Shown one piece after another: positions 52,608 through 60,300 of a stretch of DNA of 64,000 nucleotides. The position numbers and the translations under genes are program-made. The stretch lies in contig JAACJG010000003.1 of the NCBI GenBank assembly GCA_009917695.1, forward strand, positions 124,001-188,000, written 5' to 3'. The notes beneath the pieces are model-generated. The model was not told where the DNA came from and ran no database searches. It worked only from the letters and a program-made list of their open reading frames with translations. Position 1 is the first letter of the stretch; each line of letters begins with the position of its first letter. This DNA is from Candidatus Rifleibacterium amylolyticum. GTDB lineage: Bacteria > Muiribacteriota > Ozemobacteria > Ozemobacterales > Ozemobacteraceae.

Positions 52608-53087
52608 ATGAGCTGCAAAAAATGCCCGCTTAACATCGCCTCTGAAAATTTTTCGGCAAAAATGTTCGAGAAAATGCCGTTGCATGCAAAGGCTCTGTTT
52701 GTTTGCAGAAGTGGCCAGAGCAGCAGTAGTAGCCTGTTCAGCGCCAGGCAGCTTTGTGCGCGGGATTTGTGGGTTCTCGCATTCATTGGCAGCGGCGACA
52801 GTTTTGCTATGGAAAAAGCCGGCGAGACCCTCGATCGTCTGGTTGCCGCAGGCCATTCAGAGCTTTTATGTCATGTGTTTGAGAATGCCGGTTACGAAAC
52901 GCGGCGCGATCTCTGGGCGCGTATGGTTAAAAACTACCCTGACCGGTTGTACATGTTCGATGCCCTGTTCGAAAAAGACTGCCTGCCCCCGGCTGACAGC
53001 GTCGAAATGGCTGAAAATCTGCATATCTATCGCCACAGTTTGCTCTACGGACGCGGTCAGGCCAATGCTTTCGTAAAAGACTTCTAA
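52608..53087 (+). CDS. Cys-rich hypothetical protein, paralogue B
   Basis: 159 residues. It shares the MxCxKCPxN start and the C-terminal LW...P...L...LPxxD pattern with paralogue A. Cysteines at 3 and 6, then 33 and 50. A serine run (SSSSS, 38-42) marks the middle; the second half is helical. There is no signal or membrane segment. AAGGAG lies before the ATG. Function unknown; the pair looks like a recent duplication. Confidence 0.6.
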   Translation: MSCKKCPLNIASENFSAKMFEKMPLHAKALFVCRSGQSSSSSLFSARQLCARDLWVLAFIGSGDSFAMEKAGETLDRLVAAGHSELLCHVFENAGYETRRDLWARMVKNYPDRLYMFDALFEKDCLPPADSVEMAENLHIYRHSLLYGRGQANAFVKDF

Positions 53088-53261
53088 GCCGCTGCCGTAA
53101 CCTCTGTCACATTTGAATTATAGTGTAGATTGGTAAGAGTTTATGCCTGGTAAAAAATCATACAAGGGCGCAGGCGGGTTTCTCAGGCGCGGAAACTTCG
53201 AGCCAGGCAACTTTGACGCAGAGCCATAGCTATTAAACAATACTCCCGTCTGGTGAGAGTT

Positions 53262-53330
53262 GAAGCGAATGAGGGCAAGCCATCCGCATTTCTAACGGCT
53301 GAAGCCGTAAGAACTGCCTAATTCCGCCGA
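53262..53330. repeat. Hairpin-bearing dispersed repeat (ACGGCTGAAGCCGT)
   Basis: ACGGC, loop TGAA, GCCGT (53295-53308) within a TTCTAACGGCTGAAGCCG setting, a form I recall from intergenic repeats in other environmental genomes. Single copy here. Confidence 0.3.
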
Positions 53331-53363
53331 GAGCCCGAATAATAAGAATAAGCATAGATAGAA

Positions 53364-53390
53364 TCTTAAACTCTTATGTGGCATAGGAGT
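53364..53390. repeat. CTCTTATGTG element (copy B, left part)
   Basis: CTTAAACTCTTATGTGGCAT... matches 43336-43363 at 23 of 27 bases. The right part of the element is at 53103-53118, so the two halves are separated and in the reverse order compared with copy A. Confidence 0.45.
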
Positions 53391-53441
53391 ATGTTATAAG
53401 GCGTTGCACTGCGATCCTGCGGTGAGTTAAAATTTTTTAAA

Positions 53442-53542
<101 letters not shown>

Positions 53543-53553
53543 AAGTATGTTAT

Positions 53554-54078
53554 ATGACTGATAAATATGCACTGGCGATGCTGATTTCGGGTGGGCAGAC
53601 CGGAGTTGACCGGGCCGCTCTCGATTTTGCCATCGCCAATGGCCTGGCACATGGTGGCTGGTGCCCGCGCGGTCGGCGGGCTGAGGATGGGGTGATTCCG
53701 AAGCAGTATTGTCTTATCGAGGCAGATACGCCGCTATACCAGCAGAGAACGCGGCTTAATGTGCGCGATTCACAGGCTACTCTTATATTCTGCGATCTCA
53801 AGCGGCGTTCGCGTGGTACCGCCCTTACCATAAAGTGCGCCGAAACAATGCAAAAGCCATATCTGGTCGTTGATATCGACAGTTACGACTGCCGGAAGAT
53901 TCTAAAATGGCTGCGGCGGGTACAGCCGCAGATACTGAATGTTGCCGGGCCACGGGCGGGCGAGAGCGATCGCGCTTCGCTTGTGGTCGAGAACGTGCTT
54001 TCGGCGGTAATCTGCGCCGATAACGAGACGATTGTTGACTGGCCGCCAAAGAAGCCTGTTACTCCAGATCTCTTCTAA
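53554..54078 (+). CDS. Putative molybdenum carrier family protein (PF12694, SLOG/YpsA-like)
   Basis: 174 residues. Starts LMISGGQTGVDRAALDFA-like (residues 9-25), then GGWCPRGRRAEDG, and SRGTALTIKCAE near 90-100: the pattern of the putative MoCo-carrier family, a Rossmann-like nucleotide-binding fold. The family name comes from a plant protein; its role in bacteria is not shown. No ribosome site is visible in the 11 nt between the hexamer tract and the ATG. Not near the other metal genes. Confidence 0.75.
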   Translation: MTDKYALAMLISGGQTGVDRAALDFAIANGLAHGGWCPRGRRAEDGVIPKQYCLIEADTPLYQQRTRLNVRDSQATLIFCDLKRRSRGTALTIKCAETMQKPYLVVDIDSYDCRKILKWLRRVQPQILNVAGPRAGESDRASLVVENVLSAVICADNETIVDWPPKKPVTPDLF

Positions 54079-54079
54079 A

Positions 54080-54116
54080 ACAGCACCGGCATCGTTGTGG
54101 ACGATGCCGGTGCTGT
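54080..54116. terminator. Strong hairpin between convergent genes
   Basis: ACAGCACCGGCATCGT and ACGATGCCGGTGCTGT form a perfect 16-bp stem with loop TGTGG. There is only a weak T-run, but it lies just after the stop of one gene and before the other, so a bidirectional terminator is likely. Confidence 0.75.
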
Positions 54117-54138
54117 AGAACGGGGGGAATTTCGTTTG

Positions 54139-55434
54139 TCAGTAGTGATACTGCAGCAGACCCTGCAGGCGGTAGTCGTAACCGAAGAACATGTCGTTAC
54201 TCAGTGCTATTGGCGAAGCCAGAGTCAGTGACATACCCGGTTTTACGTGATAACGCATGCCAAGAACCAGGTCGGTGCTGCGACCGTTGTTAACCCGGTT
54301 ATAGAAGTTGATTTCGCCCATAAAGGTGAACGAATCATTTGGGTCGTATTCGAAGCCAGCATTTACAAACACGCCTTCGTGGGTTGTGTTGCCATCGCCG
54401 GCCTGATAACCGCCGTTGACATGAAAGTTGCCGCCTTCTTTGCGCTTGCTCGATAGACCGGCAAAGACTTCCCAGGCATTGTCGTTTTCGGTGTTGCCGA
54501 TAGTGATATCGCTGGTCGGGAAGATTGCGCCGAGGCCGAGACATGATGCCATGTCGTCGTTCTGCGAAGTAAATTTGAGGCGAAGCTGGGCGTCGCCCAT
54601 TCCTGAATCGGTGCCATCGCGGAAATTATAGGTGATCGGCGCAAATACATCGTAAGACTCGAACGGAAGCTTGAAAGCTACTTCAAAGTTCTCGCCGGCA
54701 TAGGTCATGAGAATCGGGAATTCCCAAAAATCACCATCTTCGCCATTTTCGAGGCGCTGGCCGTCGCGGCGGGTGATTTTGTTCCAGACCATTCCGAATG
54801 CGGTCGAAAACAGGTTGTCGCCAAGCGGATAGGCGGCAAAAGTATTGACCAGACCGGTCAAACCATTGAATGAGACATGATAGTCATCATCTTTGCGCTT
54901 TTTAACTTCTCCGGGCAGTATTATCTGAGGAAGTCCGGCGTCAGAATACAATACGGCATCGTCACTCTGGGTAACCGGCGGCAGTGGCAGCGCAGTTGTC
55001 GGCGCTGGCGCGGTTGTCGGCGGCGACGAGATGTACCTGGTGCGCTGCCGATAAGTCACTCCCTGGCCTCTTTCGTAGTCAGTCGATGGAATCTCAAGAA
55101 CCTGCCCGACCTTGATTCTGGTCGCATCGGTGATACGATTGGCAGCAGCGATCTTTTTCCACTGCTGGGTGGTTCCGTAGAATTTTTTCGAAATCGAGCC
55201 GAGAGTATCGCCTTTGCGGATGGTGTATGTCTGATACCCGGTGGTGGTATCTTCTTCGAGCCAGCTGCTGTCGGCGTTGACCGATGTCGTTTCTGAATAC
55301 AGGTGTTGCTGCATGGGCGGAGCCATGGAGTATCCATCCGGTACGTAACTCTCGTAATACTGAGCAGCAGCGCTTGTAGCCATGCCCAGAATCAGAAACC
55401 CGGTCAGAAGGTATGAATGATGCCGTTTATTCAT
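54139..55434 (-). CDS. LysM-domain outer-membrane beta-barrel-like protein
   Basis: 431 residues. Signal peptide (ends SAAAQY). A LysM domain (about 70-115: TYTIRKGDTLGSISKKFYG ... KVGQVLEIP) would bind peptidoglycan. A Pro-rich linker leads to a C-terminal region of about 230 residues of alternating strands ending in LLQYHY, which resembles a barrel with a terminal aromatic. It would tie the outer membrane to the wall, good evidence for a diderm cell. The start has AAGGAAC upstream; a small AAGAAAC/GTTTCTT hairpin lies in the leader. Confidence 0.8.
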   Translation of the reverse strand: MNKRHHSYLLTGFLILGMATSAAAQYYESYVPDGYSMAPPMQQHLYSETTSVNADSSWLEEDTTTGYQTYTIRKGDTLGSISKKFYGTTQQWKKIAAANRITDATRIKVGQVLEIPSTDYERGQGVTYRQRTRYISSPPTTAPAPTTALPLPPVTQSDDAVLYSDAGLPQIILPGEVKKRKDDDYHVSFNGLTGLVNTFAAYPLGDNLFSTAFGMVWNKITRRDGQRLENGEDGDFWEFPILMTYAGENFEVAFKLPFESYDVFAPITYNFRDGTDSGMGDAQLRLKFTSQNDDMASCLGLGAIFPTSDITIGNTENDNAWEVFAGLSSKRKEGGNFHVNGGYQAGDGNTTHEGVFVNAGFEYDPNDSFTFMGEINFYNRVNNGRSTDLVLGMRYHVKPGMSLTLASPIALSNDMFFGYDYRLQGLLQYHY

Positions 55435-55597
55435 GGAACTTCTGTTCCTTTCAGTGTTAGAAGAAACTCGCGTTTCTTGTAGAATCAGGAAGTTATATTT
55501 TCCCGAGGTCTGTTATCGGAAGGTTTCGCCAAATCCTTAAGCTAACTTATAAAAAAAGCAGGCAGCAGTAGCAGTCGCGTTCGAACGGTCATAAGGT

Positions 55598-55626
55598 TTG
55601 ACACATTTGCTGAGCCTGTGCTAAGT
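55598..55626 (+). promoter_or_regulatory. Candidate promoter of the PhoH-PIN operon
   Basis: Perfect TTGACA (55598-55603), 17 nt, weak CTAAGT (55621-55626), about 42 nt before the ATG. Confidence 0.45.
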
Positions 55627-55667
55627 TCATCGGGTTAGAGCTTAATCTTAAGGCAGGAAACTTGCTG

Positions 55668-56987
55668 ATGAAAAAAACCTTCGTGGTTGATACCAATGTC
55701 ATTCTACACAGCCATCAGGCTCTGTTTTCTTTTCAGGAACACGATGTGGTCGTGCCACTTGGGGTAATCGAAGAACTTGATCGTTTTAAGGGATTCAACG
55801 ATGAGCGCGGTCGTGAAGCTCGCCAGGCATCGCGTGAGCTCGATCGTCTGCGTGAGCGCGGCACTCTGGCCCGCGGCGTTCCCCTCGACAGCGGTGGTAC
55901 ATTGCAGATCATGATCGATTCTGAGATCGAAATTCCGCATGGCTTCGGGCTTGACTCACATAAGGTTGACAACCGCATTCTTGCCTGCGCTCTCAGTCTT
56001 AAAAAAGACGGCCGCAATGTCGTTCTGATCAGCAAAGACATCAACTGCCGCATCAAAGCAGATGCTCTCGGCATAAACACCGAAGATTTCGAAACCAACA
56101 AGGTTGATATCGACGAACTATATACTGGCTGGCGTGAACTGGTAATGCCGGTCAGCCGAATCGAAACCTTTTTGCGCGAAGAAGGCGTCGAATATCACGA
56201 AGACGACCTCTTCAAAAACGAATTTGTACTGCTCAAAGCCGCCGAAAACGAAAACAAGACGGCCCTGGCCAAGTATGATGGCCTGCAAAAGAGGTTGCTG
56301 CCGTTATTTCACTACAATTCGCGACCCTGGGGCGTTGAAGCGCTGAATCTGCAACAGAAGTTCGCTATCGAACTGCTGCTGTGTAACGAAATTCAGCTGG
56401 TAACGCTGGTTGGCCGCGCCGGTACCGGCAAAACGCTTCTCGCACTCGCCTGCGGTCTGCAGAAAACAATCGACGAGCATCTTTTCCGCAAGCTGCTGGT
56501 CAGCCGCCCGATCATGCCTCTTGGTAAAGACATCGGCTATCTGCCCGGCTCGAAAGATGAAAAGCTCAGTCACTGGATGCAGCCGATTTTTGACAATCTC
56601 GAGTTTGTCATGGACCGCCTCTACAAGAATTCAGATGACGTCGATAAGAAGATCAGGTTTCTCATTGAATCGCAGAAGGTTCAGATCGAGGCGATCACCT
56701 ACATCAGAGGCCGCAGCATACCCAAACAGTATCTGATCGTTGATGAAGCCCAGAACCTGACTCCGCACGAAGTCAAGACGATCATCAGCCGCGCCGGCGA
56801 AGGCACCAAGGTCGTGCTGACCGGTGACCCATACCAGATCGATAACCCCTATCTCGACAGTTCTTCGAACGGTCTGAACTTTGTTATCGAAAAGTTCAAG
56901 GATCATAACCTTTTCGGACATATCATACTGCATAAGTCCGAACGCTCGTCTCTTTCTGCGCTCGCTTCCGAATTGCTGCAAAGCTGA
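55668..56987 (+). CDS. PhoH-family ATPase with N-terminal PIN domain (PhoH2/YlaK type)
   Basis: 439 residues: PIN-domain nuclease (about 1-135; Asp6 in FVVDTNV, EELDRF, DNRILA) joined to a PhoH ATPase (about 225-435; Walker A GRAGTGKT 249-256, LIVDEAQNL Walker B, TGDPYQID). PhoH2 proteins act as RNA helicase/RNase. The full set of acidic PIN residues appears intact. The ATG at 55668 is preferred to a TTG at 55662 because of its better spacing to AGGAAA. It heads the pseudopilin-uvrA-radA gene run. Confidence 0.92.
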   Translation: MKKTFVVDTNVILHSHQALFSFQEHDVVVPLGVIEELDRFKGFNDERGREARQASRELDRLRERGTLARGVPLDSGGTLQIMIDSEIEIPHGFGLDSHKVDNRILACALSLKKDGRNVVLISKDINCRIKADALGINTEDFETNKVDIDELYTGWRELVMPVSRIETFLREEGVEYHEDDLFKNEFVLLKAAENENKTALAKYDGLQKRLLPLFHYNSRPWGVEALNLQQKFAIELLLCNEIQLVTLVGRAGTGKTLLALACGLQKTIDEHLFRKLLVSRPIMPLGKDIGYLPGSKDEKLSHWMQPIFDNLEFVMDRLYKNSDDVDKKIRFLIESQKVQIEAITYIRGRSIPKQYLIVDEAQNLTPHEVKTIISRAGEGTKVVLTGDPYQIDNPYLDSSSNGLNFVIEKFKDHNLFGHIILHKSERSSLSALASELLQS

Positions 56988-57003
56988 TTTTTCGAGGTTG
57001 AAG

Positions 57004-57906
57004 ATGGTATTTAAGAATCGCAGGGCGGTAACTTTTATCGAAATAGTTATTGCTGTCGGTATTCTGGCCGTGGCCATGATTCCTTTGTTCGGGCTTATGA
57101 GCCGACAGACGGTCGATACCGACCGCAACGCTTCACAGGCTTTTGCAATGAACAAAGCCTCTGAAATTCTCAACACGATTCTCGACAACGTTCCTTTTGC
57201 CGCGCTGAGACAGGGCAATCCCGGGTTCATCCGGGTCGATGATCTGTCGGGCAAAAGCAAATACCGTCGCTTTAACGAAGACTGGGCGCGCAAGATGATG
57301 CCGGTTCTTTTTCATGGCTCAGAAAAGCAGGGGGCTGGCTGGCCGTGCCGTGGCATATTTACCGATTCTCGCGGCATACATTATCTTGTGCACCTGCGCG
57401 TCGAAGATGTCGCTTCTGAGCAGAAACCACCGCGGCCTGAGCGCATAAAAATCGGTAACAGTTTTCCCGGAGGTTCTCCGGTAAGCTTTGCCGAGACCAG
57501 CGAGCTGACCTTTTCTTATCTGCGTAATCCCGCCCTTTTGTCTGATGGTAACTGGATACAGGAATATGTGCGCGATGCCGCGCAGCGGCCTTTCGCCGAA
57601 GTTGATCTCGGCGCCGGTCGTGGCGTTGCCGAATCGCCCCAGAACATCTATCAGGACGAAGGCATGGAAGTCTGCGGCCCGGATGAGCCGCGTTATCTCG
57701 ACCCGACCGCCGAACGTTATACCGCTAAAATGGTCGCCGAAAAGGTTCCTTATGAGACCTCAGATAAATTTGGCTGGTGCCTGATGAAAAAGCTCCTGAT
57801 CCAGGTGCAGTGGAACCTCGACCAGAAGAATTTTCAGAATCCCGAAGCCAGCGATGGGCGCGTGCAGCGTATTCACCTGATGACAGTAAAGGGGGATATC
57901 GACTGA
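57004..57906 (+). CDS. Type II secretion/type IV pilus minor pseudopilin (prepilin N-terminal motif)
   Basis: 300 residues. Prepilin signal: basic leader MVFKNRRA, then VTFIEIVIAVGILAVAMIPLF with Glu at +5. The residue before the cut is Ala, where Gly is usual. The rest is a globular pseudopilin domain with a WCLMKKLLIQVQW strand. GAGG precedes the ATG. It overlaps the next gene by 1 nt (TGATG). Probably a GspI/PilV-type minor pilin. Confidence 0.8.
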   Translation: MVFKNRRAVTFIEIVIAVGILAVAMIPLFGLMSRQTVDTDRNASQAFAMNKASEILNTILDNVPFAALRQGNPGFIRVDDLSGKSKYRRFNEDWARKMMPVLFHGSEKQGAGWPCRGIFTDSRGIHYLVHLRVEDVASEQKPPRPERIKIGNSFPGGSPVSFAETSELTFSYLRNPALLSDGNWIQEYVRDAAQRPFAEVDLGAGRGVAESPQNIYQDEGMEVCGPDEPRYLDPTAERYTAKMVAEKVPYETSDKFGWCLMKKLLIQVQWNLDQKNFQNPEASDGRVQRIHLMTVKGDID

Positions 57907-58766
57907 TGAAGACTAATCTGCGCAAAAACAGCGGTATCGCAATTGTCGTGGCGGTTTTCTTTGCCTTTTGTATGCTGATTCTCTTTGTCGCCATGATGTT
58001 CAGGCAGTCAAGCACGTCGCTGCACAACCAGCTGTCGATCGATGAGCGCCAGGCATTTTTCGCAGCGCGCGCCGCCATGCAGCACTTTCTGCTCAAGGCC
58101 AAGCTTTTTCCGACAGAACTGTACGACGCTGTCGAAATCTCGCAGGGCAAAAACCCGCTGTGCGCCTTTGCCGAGTTCGAAGGCAGCACCGAAGACGGGC
58201 AGCCTGCTTTTGAGCCGATGGCGAACCGCTCAGATCTTTACGTGCGCGTGCGCCCCGAGCGCGAGCTCGATATCAACCAGCAGCCGAAGTATTTTTATTA
58301 CCCGTTGCCCGGCAAAGATGCCTTTATCAGACTGGGCAGCTATCACAACCCCGACTACCGTTATCTGGCGCCTGGTCTGGCCAAAAGCGAGCCCGAAGAC
58401 CGCTATACCAAACCCGCGCCGCCACCAGCTTCGGCCAATGCCGAAAAATATCTTGCCTACTATATCCGCGACTGCAGCAATATGCTGATGGATGGCGCCC
58501 GCATGCAGCCAGGGCTCGAAGTCGTTATTTCGCCGGAAGTCAAGAATATCAACGAATGGGATGCCGCGACCAAAGATGGCTACCCTTATACCATGAGCTA
58601 CAAGGTTACTGACGTTAAGATTCAGTCGATCAAGGGCCTTCGCAAGTATGGGGAAGAAGCCATCGAAGTCAGCGTCGAAGGTGCCGTAAAGAATTTTCAG
58701 GGTAAGCTGATTCCGCAGACCCAGAAGCGTGTTCAGCGTATAACCAGAACAGGGGCGGTAGATTGA
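57906..58766 (+). CDS. PilX/GspK-like pilus-assembly protein
   Basis: 286 residues. Starts MKTNLRKNSGIAIVVAVFF with a membrane helix (about 9-31) and then SSTSLHNQLSIDERQAFFAARAAMQ (split), the PilX_N pattern in which an early Glu/Asp aligns with pilin packing. A large exported domain follows. Its start overlaps the previous stop by 1 nt and its end overlaps the next TTG start by 4 nt. It would initiate the pseudopilus together with the neighbouring genes. Confidence 0.7.
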   Translation: MKTNLRKNSGIAIVVAVFFAFCMLILFVAMMFRQSSTSLHNQLSIDERQAFFAARAAMQHFLLKAKLFPTELYDAVEISQGKNPLCAFAEFEGSTEDGQPAFEPMANRSDLYVRVRPERELDINQQPKYFYYPLPGKDAFIRLGSYHNPDYRYLAPGLAKSEPEDRYTKPAPPPASANAEKYLAYYIRDCSNMLMDGARMQPGLEVVISPEVKNINEWDAATKDGYPYTMSYKVTDVKIQSIKGLRKYGEEAIEVSVEGAVKNFQGKLIPQTQKRVQRITRTGAVD

Positions 58767-59509
58767 AGTATTTGAAGTCTGACAGAAGGGCCTTCACTCT
58801 GGTCGAAATCATCGTAGCCTGCGTCGTGCTGGCAATGTTCATGATTGGTGTTTATCAGCTTTTTATCGGCGGCAGCAAGACGGCCGGCCGCGCGCAATGG
58901 ATCAGCGGCACGGTCGATCAGATGCGTAATGCCCTGCAGATAATCAGTCGCGACATTCGCAGCGCAACATATCCGACGACTCTATTTACTGATACTTTTT
59001 TCGATCCCTGCGACAACCCCGATATTTCTGTGCCGGCACAATATTACCTGCGGATTCTCAAAGATGGTGAGCAGATCAAGGCGCCTCCCAGCGGCGAACT
59101 CAAAGTAATGAGCTGGGTAATGTGCGAACCCGAAAAACCGCCAACGCAGCCGGGTAAGCTGGTGCGCAACGAGATATGGCTCGATCATGCAATCGACACT
59201 CCGGGTGGCCCGGTCGCCAATCTGCGCATCAAAACCGAGGCTTTTTCCTACACGACCAACGCTCAGGGTTCTTATGCCAAATCAGGAAACCTCAGTTTAA
59301 GCCCGATTCCCGAAGAATCACGCAACCGTGTTTTTGTTAATGACGTTGAATATATAGAATTTTCGGTCGCCGGAACCATACCACCCGAAAAACCTGTGGA
59401 CTTTTTCCCGATTTCCGTTAAAATACGTACCCTGTATCCCAAAGACGAGAAAGTCTTTAAGGAAAATTCGATAATGGCGACTCCGCAGGTCGGTATTGAT
59501 ACATTTTAA
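58763..59509 (+). CDS. Minor pseudopilin (GspJ/PilW type, prepilin N-terminal motif)
   Basis: 248 residues. Prepilin signal MKYLKSDRRA then FTLVEIIVACVVLAMFMIG, Glu at +5, again Ala instead of Gly before the cut. The long globular part is as in GspJ. It uses a TTG start that overlaps the previous stop as TTGA. AGGGGCGG lies upstream. Confidence 0.8.
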   Translation: MKYLKSDRRAFTLVEIIVACVVLAMFMIGVYQLFIGGSKTAGRAQWISGTVDQMRNALQIISRDIRSATYPTTLFTDTFFDPCDNPDISVPAQYYLRILKDGEQIKAPPSGELKVMSWVMCEPEKPPTQPGKLVRNEIWLDHAIDTPGGPVANLRIKTEAFSYTTNAQGSYAKSGNLSLSPIPEESRNRVFVNDVEYIEFSVAGTIPPEKPVDFFPISVKIRTLYPKDEKVFKENSIMATPQVGIDTF

Positions 59510-59524
59510 AAATAACTGTATAGT
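59496..59524 (+). promoter_or_regulatory. Promoter of the 59533 gene, leaderless type
   Basis: TTGATA (59496-59501), 17 nt, TATAGT (59519-59524), both near consensus; the ATG follows after 8 nt and there is no ribosome site. It overlaps the end of the pseudopilin gene and could drive uvrA and radA as well. Confidence 0.6.
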
Positions 59525-59532
59525 GTTACACC

Positions 59533-60291
59533 ATGTCTAAAAAATGGCATCAACTAGAGAAACTTGACCACAAGGCTCTCAAAAAGCTTCAGGCCGAGCG
59601 CGAGAAGGCGGCGAAGCAGGCCCAGGAGGCCGAAGAGAAGAAGCGTCGAATGGTAATCGGCGGCGCGGTTCTTTTCGGCATCGTCGTTTTATTGATCTTC
59701 GTTCAGATCATGCGCAGCCGATCAGCTGCTCTGGCCCGCCAGGAAGAACGCGCCAAAATGCTGTTCTCGCGTATTTCCGATTTCAGCGGCAAGGTCGAGC
59801 ATCGCAATATCGGCACCTGGGATAAACTCAACGAAAAGTTCGAGTTCGACAAGGAATATACCTATAAAACCGGCGAAGAATCGACGGTCACCGTGCAGAT
59901 GCAGCTCGATAACCAGGTCAAGCTGTTTCCGTTGTCAGAAATGACTGTCTACCCGCCGACTTTGCATGAGACCGAAAACAAAATCGAAAAAGAGCCGGTG
60001 CTTCTCACGCGCGGCGAGCTTACTGCCGCCATTTCTCTCGATGGCCGCGGGGTACTCGAAATCGAAGTGGCCGACGTCGTTGTTGTAGGCGCCTCGGGTC
60101 TGTTCAAGGTTATCTATGATGCCGAAAAAGGCAAGGGCGAAGTAGTTGTCAAGAACGGCCTCGTCGAAGTCGGCAAAAAGCGTGGCGGTGGCCGACCGGT
60201 AAAAGTTTCGGGCTTCTACAAGATTACTTTCGGCGAAGGCGATATCAGCACTCCAACTCAGGCGAGCGTTATTCAATACGACTGGCGCTGA
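59533..60291 (+). CDS. Membrane-anchored FecR-like protein
   Basis: 252 residues: a lysine/alanine-rich cytoplasmic helix (about 1-40), one membrane helix (41-61) and an exported beta domain. The stretch VVGASGLFKVIYDAEKGKG then EVVVKNGLVEVGKK fits the FecR motif (xGTxFxVxxx...GxVxV). The start follows a strong promoter by 8 nt without a ribosome site. Last before uvrA; function unknown. Confidence 0.7.
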   Translation: MSKKWHQLEKLDHKALKKLQAEREKAAKQAQEAEEKKRRMVIGGAVLFGIVVLLIFVQIMRSRSAALARQEERAKMLFSRISDFSGKVEHRNIGTWDKLNEKFEFDKEYTYKTGEESTVTVQMQLDNQVKLFPLSEMTVYPPTLHETENKIEKEPVLLTRGELTAAISLDGRGVLEIEVADVVVVGASGLFKVIYDAEKGKGEVVVKNGLVEVGKKRGGGRPVKVSGFYKITFGEGDISTPTQASVIQYDWR

Positions 60292-60300
60292 CACCCTCAT

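Noticed and set aside
53143-53229. 28-codon frame starting MPGKKSYKG
   Set aside because: There is no ribosome site and it sits within an inverted repeat, so it is not supported as a gene.
53554-54078. Part of a tungsten or molybdenum cofactor operon
   Set aside because: The family name is inherited from a plant protein and the gene lies about 37 kb from the tungsten genes, so no link can be claimed.
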